From the NCBI GenBank assembly GCA_964448105.1, contig CAYUVK010000003.1, positions 1 through 64,000 on the forward strand: a stretch of DNA of 64,000 nt, written 5' to 3'. Every line of letters starts with the position of its first letter. Position 1 is the stretch's first letter. Positions 18,614 through 27,386 of this stretch are shown piece after piece. A model generated the notes under the pieces. The model was not told where the DNA came from. It was given only the letters and a program-made list of their open reading frames with translations, and ran no database searches. This stretch comes from CAVQBP01 sp964448105 (GTDB lineage: Bacteria > Bacteroidota > Ignavibacteria > Ignavibacteriales > Ignavibacteriaceae). A program made the position numbers and the translations under genes.

Positions 18614-19507
18614 ATGAATAATTTTTCCAGTACAGTTTTAAAAGATATTTCACAAAGTAGTATTGTTAAGACTCAAATAATGTCGAATGTTTTGTTTGAG
18701 AAATGGAGACAATTTATTTATGAAAATTGCGGTATTTTTTACCAGGATAATAAAAAATATCTGTTGGAAAGCCGTCTGTTAAAAAGAATAAATTATCTGG
18801 GTTTAGGTTCTTTTGATAATTACCTGGAATATATCTTAGATAATGTAAAAGGACTAAATGAAAAAAAATATTTATATGAAGCAATAACTATAAATGAAAC
18901 TTATTTTTTTAGAAATCAACCACAATTAGATGCTTTAATAAAAACGATAATACCGGAAATTTTGGAAAAACAAAATAGAAATAATAAAACAAAAATACAG
19001 ATTTGGAGCGCAGCTTCATCTTCCGGTGAAGAAGCTTATTCGGTGGCTATCTCCATAATTGATTTAATTATGCCCAGGTATCCAAATTTGGAATTTGAAA
19101 TAGTAGGCACGGATTTAAATTATGCTGTTGTTGAAACTGCTAAAAAAGGTATTTATAGAGAATATGCCATAAGAACTACACCGGCATATTATCTAAAAAA
19201 ATATTTTACAGTTGACGGAAATAATTATATAGTAAACCCGGAAGTAAAAAAACACGTTTCTTTTAAGTTATTAAATTTATATGACAACACCGGGATGAGA
19301 ACTATGTCTAATTTTGATGTAATTTATTGTGCGAATGTCCTTATTTATTTTGATATGAATTCAAAGATAAAAGTTGTAAACCAGTTATATAATTCCCTTA
19401 ATAAAGGAGGGTATTTATTTATTGGATATTCTGAAACATTGCATAATATTTCGAAAGCGTTTAAAATATTAAGCTTTCCTAAATCAATAGGTTATAAAAA
19501 AGAATAA
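18614..19507 (+). CDS. cheR: Chemotaxis protein methyltransferase CheR
   Basis: The 297-residue enzyme methylates receptor glutamates using S-adenosylmethionine. The N-terminal helical domain contains the CGIFYQDNKKYLLESRL stretch, followed by the CheR signature ITINETYFFRN. The SAM-binding region has IWSAASSSGEEAYSVAI, DVIYCANVLIYFD is motif IV-like, and GGYLFIGYSETL is near the end. The N-terminus before FEKWRQFI is longer than usual, and an internal ATG at 18680 is an alternative start. Its partner CheB is encoded further downstream. Confidence 0.95.
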   Translation: MNNFSSTVLKDISQSSIVKTQIMSNVLFEKWRQFIYENCGIFYQDNKKYLLESRLLKRINYLGLGSFDNYLEYILDNVKGLNEKKYLYEAITINETYFFRNQPQLDALIKTIIPEILEKQNRNNKTKIQIWSAASSSGEEAYSVAISIIDLIMPRYPNLEFEIVGTDLNYAVVETAKKGIYREYAIRTTPAYYLKKYFTVDGNNYIVNPEVKKHVSFKLLNLYDNTGMRTMSNFDVIYCANVLIYFDMNSKIKVVNQLYNSLNKGGYLFIGYSETLHNISKAFKILSFPKSIGYKKE

Positions 19508-19512
19508 AAAAA

Positions 19513-19878
19513 ATGAAAAAGGTAATTTTACTAGCAGACGATTCGCCTTCGATTAGAAAGTTTGTAGCTTTTTCCCTCGCTGTTAAGGGATATGATATTA
19601 TCTCGGTTTCTGATGGGATGGAAGCTTTAGAAAAACTTCCAACTGAACCAATAAACCTGGTTATAACGGATTTAAATATGCCGAATGTAGACGGGTTCGA
19701 GCTGATTAAAGCTATAAGAGGAAATGAAGATCTAAAAGAAGTCCCTATTATAATTCTTTCTTCGATGAGCGGAAATGAAGAAATTGAAAAAGGAATGGCT
19801 TGCGGAGCTAATTCTTATTTAATCAAACCTTTTGATCCCAAAAGGATATTATATGAAGTTTCAAAATATTTAAATTGA
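19513..19878 (+). CDS. CheY-like single-domain response regulator
   Basis: The 121-residue receiver has D9/D10 in LADDSPSIRK, phospho-acceptor D53 in ITDLNMPNVDG, S in LSSMSG and lysine in LIKPFDP. It resembles the PilG/TMAR-type subfamily that occurs in chemotaxis operons. It lies 5 bp after cheR and 11 bp before a second receiver gene that looks more like classical CheY. It may be a phosphate sink or serve another output; the sequence does not decide. Confidence 0.85.
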   Translation: MKKVILLADDSPSIRKFVAFSLAVKGYDIISVSDGMEALEKLPTEPINLVITDLNMPNVDGFELIKAIRGNEDLKEVPIIILSSMSGNEEIEKGMACGANSYLIKPFDPKRILYEVSKYLN

Positions 19879-19889
19879 GGTAAAAAAAA

Positions 19890-20267
19890 ATGTCATTAAA
19901 ATTTTTAATAGTAGATGATTCGGTAACAATGCGCAGAATTGTCGTTAATTCGTTAAGAAATGTTGGTTATACTGATTTTGTTGAAGCAGTTGAAGGTAAA
20001 GAAGCTATAGAAAAATTAGTTTCTGATGATAAAATCAATTTTGTGATAACTGATTGGAACATGCCTGGTATATCAGGTTTGGATTTAGTTAAATCTCTAA
20101 GAAGTAATGCGAAATTTGCTAATCTTCCGATTTTAATGGTATCTACACGAGGAGTAAAGGATGATATAATTGAAGCATTGCAGGCAAAAGTGAGTAACTA
20201 TATTGTTAAACCCTTTACTCCGCATATTTTGAAAGAAAAAATTGAACAAATTTTAGCCACAGTTTAG
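19890..20267 (+). CDS. cheY: Chemotaxis response regulator CheY
   Basis: The 125-residue receiver carries the CheY hallmarks: D9/D10 in VDDSVTMRRIV, D55 in ITDWNMPGISGL, VSTRG with the conserved Ser/Thr, and lysine in YIVKPFTP. The DWNMP motif is typical of flagellar CheY. Phosphorylated by CheA, it should bind the FliM N-terminus, which is encoded at 37657 and carries the LSQQEIDQLL motif. It precedes cheZ by 11 bp. A ribosome site GAGG is 8-9 nt upstream. Confidence 0.93.
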   Translation: MSLKFLIVDDSVTMRRIVVNSLRNVGYTDFVEAVEGKEAIEKLVSDDKINFVITDWNMPGISGLDLVKSLRSNAKFANLPILMVSTRGVKDDIIEALQAKVSNYIVKPFTPHILKEKIEQILATV

Positions 20268-20278
20268 AAAGTAATACC

Positions 20279-21028
20279 ATGAGTCAACCAACAAATATGG
20301 CGCAGTTGTTTGAAAGACTGAACGATTTGAAGTCTGTTTTTAAATATGGTCAAAAATTAATTCCAATTATTCAGAGTTTATTGGATTTTATGTCCGAGAC
20401 AGTTCCGTTATTGGAGAATATTAATTCTTCCATTACTGAAAGCACTAGTAAAATTCCAAAAGCTGCAAATCAAATAAATAATGTAACTAGTGCCACTGAA
20501 TTAGCTACAACCGAGATTTTGGATATTATTGATATTATGTTAAATGATATTATCGAAATTGAAAAACAGCTTGAAAATATATGCAAAATAAAAGATGAGA
20601 AGGAAAAAATAATCAAACAAGTTAAACAACTAGCCAAAAATAAAAAAGTGGATAAACTTTTGGCTGACTATGAACAGTTGGATGATTTTAATAACAGGTA
20701 TACTGTAATTTCCGAACTAATATCAAAAATAAAAAATAACTCCAATAATATAACCCTTTCACTCCAAGTGCAGGATATAACTTCCCAGCAATTAGCTGCT
20801 GTAAATCATCTTATTAACTCTGTGCAGGAAAGGTTAGCTTCACTAATTCTAAATCTTGAAGAGACCAGTATTAGCGATATCGATTCAAATAAAATAATGG
20901 TTCCCAAAGGTTCTCACTTTGATCCGAATGCAAATTATTCCAAATCAGATGGAAGACAGGATATGGTAGATTCAATTGTTAATAATCATAAAACTTCTCA
21001 AGATGAAATAGATAAATTATTTTCTTAA
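20279..21028 (+). CDS. cheZ: CheY-phosphate phosphatase CheZ
   Basis: The 249-residue mostly helical protein has the CheZ active-site pattern in LQVQDITSQQL (about 163-173), where D and the Gln four residues later match the catalytic Asp/Gln. Long coiled-coil helices precede it, for example the charged stretch EKQLENICKIKDEKEK. A low-complexity linker leads to the C-terminal peptide SQDEIDKLF, the expected CheY-binding tail. CheZ stops the motor signal by dephosphorylating CheY. The gene lies between cheY and cheA with 5-11 bp gaps. Confidence 0.82.
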   Translation: MSQPTNMAQLFERLNDLKSVFKYGQKLIPIIQSLLDFMSETVPLLENINSSITESTSKIPKAANQINNVTSATELATTEILDIIDIMLNDIIEIEKQLENICKIKDEKEKIIKQVKQLAKNKKVDKLLADYEQLDDFNNRYTVISELISKIKNNSNNITLSLQVQDITSQQLAAVNHLINSVQERLASLILNLEETSISDIDSNKIMVPKGSHFDPNANYSKSDGRQDMVDSIVNNHKTSQDEIDKLFS

Positions 21029-21032
21029 GCAT

Positions 21033-22910
21033 ATGGAAGCAGTACAAGACTACCCCTTATTAAAAGATCCTGAAATGAAGGAGATCCTTGAAAGTTTCAT
21101 GATAGAAACTAAGGAGATTCTTGAGAAGTTGGATCTTGATTTAATGAAGCTTGAAAAAAGGCCTGAAGATAATGAATTACTTAACCAAGTTTTCCGATCA
21201 TTTCATACTATAAAAGGCACTTCAGGTTTTTTCGGGTTAAATAAATTAACTGCTGTTACTCACAAATGTGAAGATATTCTTAATAAATTAAGAAAAGGGG
21301 AAGCTAAGTTAAATTCCGGGATAATGGATTCAATCCTTTTGGCTTATGACAAAATTAGAGAACTTCTTATAAGTATTGAAAATAATATAAATGAAGATGT
21401 TGATATTGAAGAAGCCTTGGAAAATTTAACTGCAACTCTTGAAGCTTTAGAGAATAATGCAGAAATAAAACCAAAAGAAGAATCTCCGAAAGAAAAGACA
21501 AAATCAAAGGCAAGAAAAAAAAGTTCTAAAGTAACAAAGGCAAAAGAAAATAATGAACCTGAAGTTGTGAAAGAGGAGCAAGCTGATTCGAATGACATTG
21601 TTATGATAGAAGAAATAACTGATGATGACGAAGAAGAAGCCGACGAAGAGATTAAAACTGGTAACGATAATTCTGCTAATAAAAATGAAAAAAATATTAT
21701 TGATAAGCTAAAAGAAATAAAACAAAAAGATAATACTATAAGAGTTGATATTGAACGGCTTGATGAACTATTAAATATTGCATCGGAACTGGTATTGGGT
21801 AGAAATAGACTGGCACAAGTAAATTCAGAATTTACACTTGAACACGAGGGAACTAAACTTGCCCGCGATCTTGCAGAAGCAACCAGGCAAATTGATTTAA
21901 TGATGAATGAACTTCAACTGGTCGTAATGAAAACCCGTATGGTTAAAATAGGTAAAGTATTTAACCGGTTCCCTAGGGTTGTTCGGGATTTATCAAAAGA
22001 GTCAAAGAAGAATGTAAGATTAGAACTAAACGGTGAAGAAACTGAATTAGATAAAACTTTAATAGAAGAAATCAATGATCCGCTTGTTCATCTGATTCGA
22101 AATTCAATCGATCACGGAATTGAACGGCCTGAAGATAGAAAAAAAGCAGGGAAAGAGCCCACTGGTACAATTACACTTTCGGCTGTTCATGAAGGAAACC
22201 ATATTATTATTACTATTGAAGACGACGGAAAAGGCATTGATCCCAAAATAATTAAAGAAAAAGCTACAAAAAAAGGATTAATTTCAAAAGAAAAAGCAAA
22301 AGAACTTACAACAAATGACGTCTATAACCTTATTTTTCTCCCCGGTTTTTCTACAGCGGAGGTAGTTACAAATATATCCGGACGCGGTGTCGGGATGGAT
22401 GTTGTTAAAACAAATGTTACCAAACTTAGAGGATTCATTAATATTGAATCCAAAGTTGGAGAAGGAACCAAAATAATTATTAAGCTTCCGCTTACATTAG
22501 CAATTATTCCCGGCATGATTGTTAAAGTTGATGAGCAATCAATGGTTATCCCGTTAAATTCAATAATAGAGGTTGTAAGGGTGCATCTTGATAATATAAA
22601 TACAATAAGCGGACGGGAAGTTATTAGAATGAGGGATAGTGTAATCCCGCTTATAGGTGTTGATGAATTATTAAATAAGGTATCAAGCAATAAAGATAAA
22701 ATTTGGCAGTATGTTGTTGTTGTTGGTATCGCCGAAAAAAGATTTGGCATTAAAGTGGACCACTTAATTGGTCAAAAAGAAATTGTTATAAAATCTCTCG
22801 GTACATATTTGGGGACTATTGAAGGAATTGCAGGTTCTACAATTTTAGGCGACGGAACTGTTATAATGATTCTTGATATCGGTGAATTAATTCATAAACT
22901 GGAAAAATAA
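21033..22910 (+). CDS. cheA: Chemotaxis histidine kinase CheA
   Basis: The 625-residue kinase has an HPt domain (P1, about 10-130) with H58 in SFHTIKGTSGFF, a long charged linker (about 145-225), the dimerisation domain (P3) starting RVDIERLDELLNIASELVLG, and an HATPase domain (P4). P4 shows HLIRNSIDHGIE, EDDGKGID and ISGRGVGMDVV. It ends in a CheW-like domain (P5) with KVDEQSMVIPL. No folded CheY-binding P2 domain is visible in the linker, which is just Lys/Glu/Asp-rich. It gives phosphate to CheY and CheB. A gap of 4 bp separates it from cheZ. Confidence 0.96.
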   Translation: MEAVQDYPLLKDPEMKEILESFMIETKEILEKLDLDLMKLEKRPEDNELLNQVFRSFHTIKGTSGFFGLNKLTAVTHKCEDILNKLRKGEAKLNSGIMDSILLAYDKIRELLISIENNINEDVDIEEALENLTATLEALENNAEIKPKEESPKEKTKSKARKKSSKVTKAKENNEPEVVKEEQADSNDIVMIEEITDDDEEEADEEIKTGNDNSANKNEKNIIDKLKEIKQKDNTIRVDIERLDELLNIASELVLGRNRLAQVNSEFTLEHEGTKLARDLAEATRQIDLMMNELQLVVMKTRMVKIGKVFNRFPRVVRDLSKESKKNVRLELNGEETELDKTLIEEINDPLVHLIRNSIDHGIERPEDRKKAGKEPTGTITLSAVHEGNHIIITIEDDGKGIDPKIIKEKATKKGLISKEKAKELTTNDVYNLIFLPGFSTAEVVTNISGRGVGMDVVKTNVTKLRGFINIESKVGEGTKIIIKLPLTLAIIPGMIVKVDEQSMVIPLNSIIEVVRVHLDNINTISGREVIRMRDSVIPLIGVDELLNKVSSNKDKIWQYVVVVGIAEKRFGIKVDHLIGQKEIVIKSLGTYLGTIEGIAGSTILGDGTVIMILDIGELIHKLEK

Positions 22911-22911
22911 C

Positions 22912-23979
22912 TTGACAGATAAAATAAGAGTAATAGTAATTGATGATTCAGCTTTTATGAGGAAATCATTATCTATTATGCTCGAAAGTGATGAAGATAT
23001 TCAAGTTATTGCTACTGCCAGGGATGGTCTGGAAGGTTATGAAATCGTAAAAAAACTTCATCCCGATCTAGTAACGATGGATATTGAAATGCCGAAGATG
23101 GATGGTCTCGCAACATTACAAAAAATAATGAAAGATTGTCCTACATCTGTTATCATGGTCAGTTCATTAACTACTGAGGGTGCCGATTCAACAATAAAAG
23201 CTCTTGAATATGGGGCAGTAGATTTTATTCCAAAAGAACTTTCTTATATAAATGTAAATATAATTAAGATTAAAGAAGAGCTTATTAAAAAAGTAAAAGA
23301 GATTGTAAAACAAAGCGCCTTAAAAGAAAGATTAAGAAGACTTAGAAAATTAAATGCTGTTCCGACATATGATATTGATATAGAATCGTGTAAATCTTTA
23401 CCTAAATTAGAATATAAAGCAATTGCTTTAGGTATATCAACAGGGGGACCTTTATCCTTACAGAAAGTAATTCCAAATATTTCTCCAAAAACAAATTGTC
23501 CAATATTTATTGTTCAGCATATGCCTCCGAAATTCACAAAATCTCTGGCCGATAGACTAAACAGTATTAGCGAATTAGAGGTTAAAGAAGCAGAAAATAG
23601 AGAAGTTGTTAGAAAAGGTGTAGTATATATTGCACCGGGTGGTTTTCATATGACTATTGGCAAAAATAATATAGGTACATTTTTTGTTTCTCTTTCTGAA
23701 GAACCTTCAACAACATTACATCGCCCTTCGGTAGATGTGATGATTAATTCGATTATTGAAGGCTTCGGCAAGAATACTCTTGGTGTTATTATGACTGGTA
23801 TGGGCAAAGATGGTTTGGAAGGGATTAGAAAATTGAAGCAGCTCGGCGGTTATTGTTTAACACAGGATGAAGAGTCCAGTGTTGTTTTTGGAATGCCAAA
23901 AGCAATAATAGAAGCTGGTTTTGCTGATGTAATAGCACCTTTAGATAAAATATCGGAAATAATTAATCAGGCTTTTTAG
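22912..23979 (+). CDS. cheB: Chemotaxis methylesterase CheB
   Basis: The 355-residue protein joins a receiver domain (VIDDSAFMRKSL; TMDIEMPKMDG with the phospho-acceptor Asp; SSLTTEG) to a methylesterase domain. Catalytic residues are visible as Ser in GISTGGPLSL, His in IVQHMPPKF and Asp in MTGMGKDG. It removes methyl groups put on by CheR and can deamidate receptor glutamines. The start is a TTG codon one base after the cheA stop, so translation is probably coupled to cheA. Length is normal. Confidence 0.96.
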   Translation: MTDKIRVIVIDDSAFMRKSLSIMLESDEDIQVIATARDGLEGYEIVKKLHPDLVTMDIEMPKMDGLATLQKIMKDCPTSVIMVSSLTTEGADSTIKALEYGAVDFIPKELSYINVNIIKIKEELIKKVKEIVKQSALKERLRRLRKLNAVPTYDIDIESCKSLPKLEYKAIALGISTGGPLSLQKVIPNISPKTNCPIFIVQHMPPKFTKSLADRLNSISELEVKEAENREVVRKGVVYIAPGGFHMTIGKNNIGTFFVSLSEEPSTTLHRPSVDVMINSIIEGFGKNTLGVIMTGMGKDGLEGIRKLKQLGGYCLTQDEESSVVFGMPKAIIEAGFADVIAPLDKISEIINQAF

Positions 23980-23980
23980 T

Positions 23981-24220
23981 ATGAAAGAAACATTCGAAGA
24001 ATCACTTTATAAGGAAATTGAGTCCGCTAATAATCGCAAGGGTTTAATAAAAGCAACTCAAACAAAAATTATTGGTAAATCAAAAATATCCGTTGAAGAA
24101 GAGAGCCACAATGGTGCAAAAATAGTTGTTAAAAGAGATGAATATGACACTATTAAAGAAATTAAATTTATTTGCTCCTGCGGAAAAACAAAATCAATCG
24201 TACTCGATTATTCTGAATAA
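23981..24220 (+). CDS. Small conserved-looking protein with CxC motif
   Basis: The 79-residue protein starts right after cheB (one base between stop and ATG) and closes the chemotaxis operon. Residues run from an acidic helix-like start to a beta-rich end, IKFICSCGKTKSIVLDY, whose CxC could be half of a metal site or a redox pair. No family was recognised with certainty. Tight coupling to cheB suggests a chemotaxis or flagellar role, which is inference only. Confidence 0.65.
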   Translation: MKETFEESLYKEIESANNRKGLIKATQTKIIGKSKISVEEESHNGAKIVVKRDEYDTIKEIKFICSCGKTKSIVLDYSE

Positions 24221-24321
24221 TAATTAACATCTGGTTAGTTTTAGCCATCTTACTGCCTGCCACATTTAAACTGCAGCTAAATAATAATAGAATAACGAAA
24301 ATAATCTCAAGTTTGTCGATA

Positions 24322-24337
24322 TGGCATTTCTTTTGAA
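24322..24337 (+). promoter_or_regulatory. Sigma-54-like promoter motif before flgB
   Basis: TGGCATTTCTTTTGAA fits the 16-bp sigma-54 spacing (TGGCAYR-N4-TTGCW) with a full -24 element and TTGAA in place of TTGCA. The same variant occurs upstream of fliL (37070-37085) and before the fliA operon (46468-46483). It lies 27 bp before the flgB ATG in the only sizeable gap between the chemotaxis and rod genes. The loss of C at -12 is the main weakness. Confidence 0.45.
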
Positions 24338-24364
24338 ATTCCAGTTTACAAAATTGGAGAAAAA

Positions 24365-24745
24365 ATGGCTTCAACTAACATTAATATATTGGAAGATTTT
24401 ATTGATTACTGTTCGCTAAGAAATAAAGTAATCAGTAAAAACATAGCTAATATCGGAACTCAAAATTATAAAAGGGAGGATGTTGTTTTCAAAGATCTCT
24501 TCAACGAGAGTATGCAAAATTTAAAGACAACTGATCCCAGGCACTTTGGGCAAATCAACTTTGAAAGTGAAAACACAATAAAAGTTGATAATAGTAAAGA
24601 TATGGTTTCAGGTATAAACAACGTAAATATTGATGAAGAAATGGCTGAATTAGCGAAGAATACTATTAAGTTTAAATTAGCTTCCAAAAAAGTCGGTGAC
24701 TATTTCAAGACTCTTCAAAATGTAATTAAGGGAGGAGGTTTATAA
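24365..24745 (+). CDS. flgB: Flagellar proximal rod protein FlgB
   Basis: The 126-residue rod subunit has the N-terminal axial-protein helix with SKNIANIGTQNYKREDVVFK (about 23-42) and a C-terminal helix (NTIKFKLASKKVGDYFKTLQ) that pack in the rod core. MVSGINNVNIDEEMAEL is the usual FlgB segment before the last helix. It is exported by the flagellar type III apparatus without a cleaved signal. GGAG lies 7 nt before the start. It is the first gene of the basal-body run. Confidence 0.94.
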   Translation: MASTNINILEDFIDYCSLRNKVISKNIANIGTQNYKREDVVFKDLFNESMQNLKTTDPRHFGQINFESENTIKVDNSKDMVSGINNVNIDEEMAELAKNTIKFKLASKKVGDYFKTLQNVIKGGGL

Positions 24746-24747
24746 AA

Positions 24748-25248
24748 TTGAAAGTAGGAGATAATTTTCCCGGATTTAATATTTCAGCAAAAGGATTAAG
24801 TATTCAAAGAAAAAAGATGAATATCATTGCTGAAAATATTGCAAATTCAGACGTTAGGAATGCAAACGGGATTCCTTATAAAAGAAAATTTTTATCTGTA
24901 ATTCAAAAACAAGATCCTTTTCAATTCCAGGGAATTCCGCCGCAGAGCACTTTAAGGTTAAATACAACAAATGAAGCTCATATTTCAAATTCTCCTGATA
25001 TTACATTAAATCAATCTGGCGATGATGACTCAAGTCTTGTTGCAAATCAGCAACAGGATAACTCTCCGGGTGAAGTTGTTTATATGCCCGATAGTCCTTA
25101 TGCAAATGAAAAAGGTTACGTTCAAATGTCTAATGTTAACATAATAGATGAAATGGTTCAGATGATTGCAGCCACGAGAAGTTACGAAGCAAATCTTACA
25201 GCATTAAATTCTTCAAAACAGATGGCAAAAGATTCACTGGAGATATAA
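24748..25248 (+). CDS. flgC: Flagellar rod protein FlgC
   Basis: The 166-residue rod subunit has the N-terminal motif SAKGLSIQRKKMNIIAENIA (about 12-31) with NSDVRNANGIPYKRK, and the C-terminal SNVNIIDEMVQMIAATRSYE typical of FlgC. The start is TTG at 24748, with a strong GGAGGAGG ribosome site at 24730-24737. It is slightly longer than usual because of a central Asn/Gln/Asp-rich insert (about 95-110). It follows flgB by 2 bp. Confidence 0.94.
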   Translation: MKVGDNFPGFNISAKGLSIQRKKMNIIAENIANSDVRNANGIPYKRKFLSVIQKQDPFQFQGIPPQSTLRLNTTNEAHISNSPDITLNQSGDDDSSLVANQQQDNSPGEVVYMPDSPYANEKGYVQMSNVNIIDEMVQMIAATRSYEANLTALNSSKQMAKDSLEI

Positions 25249-25479
25249 ATGAAAATTTCTACAAATAATATTGATAACTACGCTATAAATCACATTCAAA
25301 CTGCGGTGCAAAAAAGAGCTGCACAACCTAAAAATGATGAATTATCTGCCGATGAAAAAAGTTTTTTTATTGTTCGTTATCCTCAGAAAAAAGCAGAAAT
25401 AATAGATTATCATTTCTATCAAAAAAGCGGATCAATGTCCGGTGTAAAACTTGGGCATTTATTCGATAAAAAAGGATAA
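25249..25479 (+). CDS. Small unknown protein between flgC and fliE
   Basis: The 76-residue protein begins at the base after the flgC stop and ends 3 bp before fliE. It has a polar N-terminal half (HIQTAVQKRAAQ, ELSADEKSFFIVRYPQKK) and a C-terminal beta-looking half with GSMSGVKLGHLFDKKG. The position inside the conserved flgB-flgC-fliE block implies a flagellar role, but the sequence matches no flagellar family I know. The regular arrangement and spacing argue that it is a real gene. Confidence 0.6.
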   Translation: MKISTNNIDNYAINHIQTAVQKRAAQPKNDELSADEKSFFIVRYPQKKAEIIDYHFYQKSGSMSGVKLGHLFDKKG

Positions 25480-25482
25480 AAT

Positions 25483-25770
25483 ATGAAAATAGGTGAAATA
25501 AACAGCATTCTGCAGAGTAATCTTCTTAATAAGTCTGAAAAACCTAACAATACAAATTTTAAAAATGTTTTAACGGATTTTATTGGAAGTGTAAATCAAA
25601 GCCAGCTAGATTCAGACAATATAACAAATGATTTTGTAACAGGGAAAAATGTTGAGCTCCAGGATGTAATGATCTCTGCAGAAAAAGCAAAAACTAGCCT
25701 CGATCTTCTAATGGAAATTAGAAACAAAGCTCTTGATATGTATAAAGAATTAACTAATATCCAATTTTAG
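25483..25770 (+). CDS. fliE: Flagellar MS-ring/rod junction protein FliE
   Basis: The 95-residue protein has the compact FliE plan: a variable start, then FKNVLTDFIGSVNQSQLDSD, NDFVTGKNVELQDVMISAEK and LDLLMEIRNKALDMYKELTN near the end. FliE links the FliF ring to the proximal rod. It lies 5 bp before fliF. Confidence 0.94.
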   Translation: MKIGEINSILQSNLLNKSEKPNNTNFKNVLTDFIGSVNQSQLDSDNITNDFVTGKNVELQDVMISAEKAKTSLDLLMEIRNKALDMYKELTNIQF

Positions 25771-25775
25771 ATAAT

Positions 25776-27377
25776 ATGAATAAAAATCCTCTCGAAGCAA
25801 TTCTGAATCTTTTCAACAGATTTTCTTTACAGCAAAAAATTCTAATTGTTGGAAGTGTTGCTGCTACTGTGGTGTTATTGGGAATTTTAATTTTCTTTTT
25901 AAATGCACCGAATTTCTCACCATTATATTCAAACTTAGCCGAAGAAGATGCTGCGAAAGTTGTTGATTATTTAAATTCACAAAAAATTCCTTATCAGATA
26001 GACAACAACGGCAAAACAATAGAAGTTCCGAAAGAAAAAGTTTATGAAGCACGCATGGCTCTTGCCGGGAAAGGAATTCCGAGTTCAGGAATTGTAGGTT
26101 ATGAAATATTTGATAAGAATACGATGGGTATGTCTGAATTTATGCAGAAACTCAATTACAAACGGGCCCTGGAAGGGGAGCTTGCCAGAACAATAATGGA
26201 AGAAGAAGGAGTTGTAGGTGCACGTGTACAAATTGTTATACCGCAAAGATCGATTTTTAAAGATGAAGAAAAAACTCCCACCGCTTCTGTTGTTTTGAAG
26301 CTGCAAAATAATTATATGATGACAAAAGGGAATGTTGCTGCTGTTGTAAATCTTGTATCAAGCAGTGTGGAAGGTTTAACTCCTAATAATGTAACGGTAA
26401 TTGATACAAAAGGAAGAATACTTTCAAAAGAATTTGAGGATAATCCTGTTGCATTTTCAAGTTCAAAGCAATACGAAATTAAACAAACAATTGAAAATTA
26501 TCTTGCTCAAAAAGCTCAGACTATCTTAGATAATATATTAGGACCCGGAAATGCTATAATCCAGGTTAATGCGGATATCAATTTCGATCAAGTCGAAAAA
26601 ACAATGGAATTGTATGATCCCGACAGCCAGGTGGCTATTAGTGAACAAACAACAAAAACTGAAAATAACGGTAAAAATTCCGGTGATTCAACCTCGCAGG
26701 TAAGTCAAAATAATACAACAAATTATGAAATAAATAAAACAGTACAAAAAGTAGTTCAGGGTAGCGGGAATATTAATAGACTGAGTGTTGCTGCCGTTAT
26801 AAATAACATATCAAAAGAAGTTAAAAAAGGTGATGAGATACAAACTGTTTATGAACCGCGTCCTCCTGAACAAATGAAAAAACTTGAAGATATTATAAAA
26901 AATGCTATTGGTGTAAATCCGGATAGGAAAGATCAATTTTCAATAGAAAACATATCTTTTGAAACCAAACCGCTAGATGACTTACAGGTGGATAAACCTT
27001 CTTCAATCATAAACAATTTTGATAATTATATTAATATAATCCTGATTGTTATAAGCATAGGTGCGGCTATGTTCATTTTGAAAAGTTTAATGACAAAATT
27101 AAAAAACCAAAAGATAAACCTTGGAGATATTGATCAATTAGAAGAAAAAAGGATTGAAAGTTATAAACCAAAAGCTCAGATCAAAGGTCAGCAGAATAAA
27201 AAGATTGCACAAAAAGCCAAACGGGAATTATTACCCGTTGGGGATATTGAAGATGATATTTCTGACGAAGCAGTAAGTAAAAAGCTTCAACAGGAAAAAA
27301 TCTCAAATTATGTTGTAAAAAATCCGACTGATACTGCAAAGCTAATTCATTCATGGATTCATGAAGACGAGTTATAG
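25776..27377 (+). CDS. fliF: Flagellar MS-ring protein FliF
   Basis: The 533-residue inner-membrane ring protein has TM1 at about 24-44 (VGSVAATVVLLGILIFFL), the secretin-like ring-building motif region with NLAEEDAAKVVDYLNSQKIP, and TM2 near 418-436 (INIILIVISIGAAMFILKSL). A cytoplasmic tail ends LIHSWIHEDEL, the part expected to bind FliG. The middle has a typical low-complexity periplasmic loop rich in Asn, Ser and Thr (about 295-320). It is the scaffold on which the switch and export gate assemble. Confidence 0.96.
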   Translation: MNKNPLEAILNLFNRFSLQQKILIVGSVAATVVLLGILIFFLNAPNFSPLYSNLAEEDAAKVVDYLNSQKIPYQIDNNGKTIEVPKEKVYEARMALAGKGIPSSGIVGYEIFDKNTMGMSEFMQKLNYKRALEGELARTIMEEEGVVGARVQIVIPQRSIFKDEEKTPTASVVLKLQNNYMMTKGNVAAVVNLVSSSVEGLTPNNVTVIDTKGRILSKEFEDNPVAFSSSKQYEIKQTIENYLAQKAQTILDNILGPGNAIIQVNADINFDQVEKTMELYDPDSQVAISEQTTKTENNGKNSGDSTSQVSQNNTTNYEINKTVQKVVQGSGNINRLSVAAVINNISKEVKKGDEIQTVYEPRPPEQMKKLEDIIKNAIGVNPDRKDQFSIENISFETKPLDDLQVDKPSSIINNFDNYINIILIVISIGAAMFILKSLMTKLKNQKINLGDIDQLEEKRIESYKPKAQIKGQQNKKIAQKAKRELLPVGDIEDDISDEAVSKKLQQEKISNYVVKNPTDTAKLIHSWIHEDEL

Positions 27378-27386
27378 AGAATAGAT

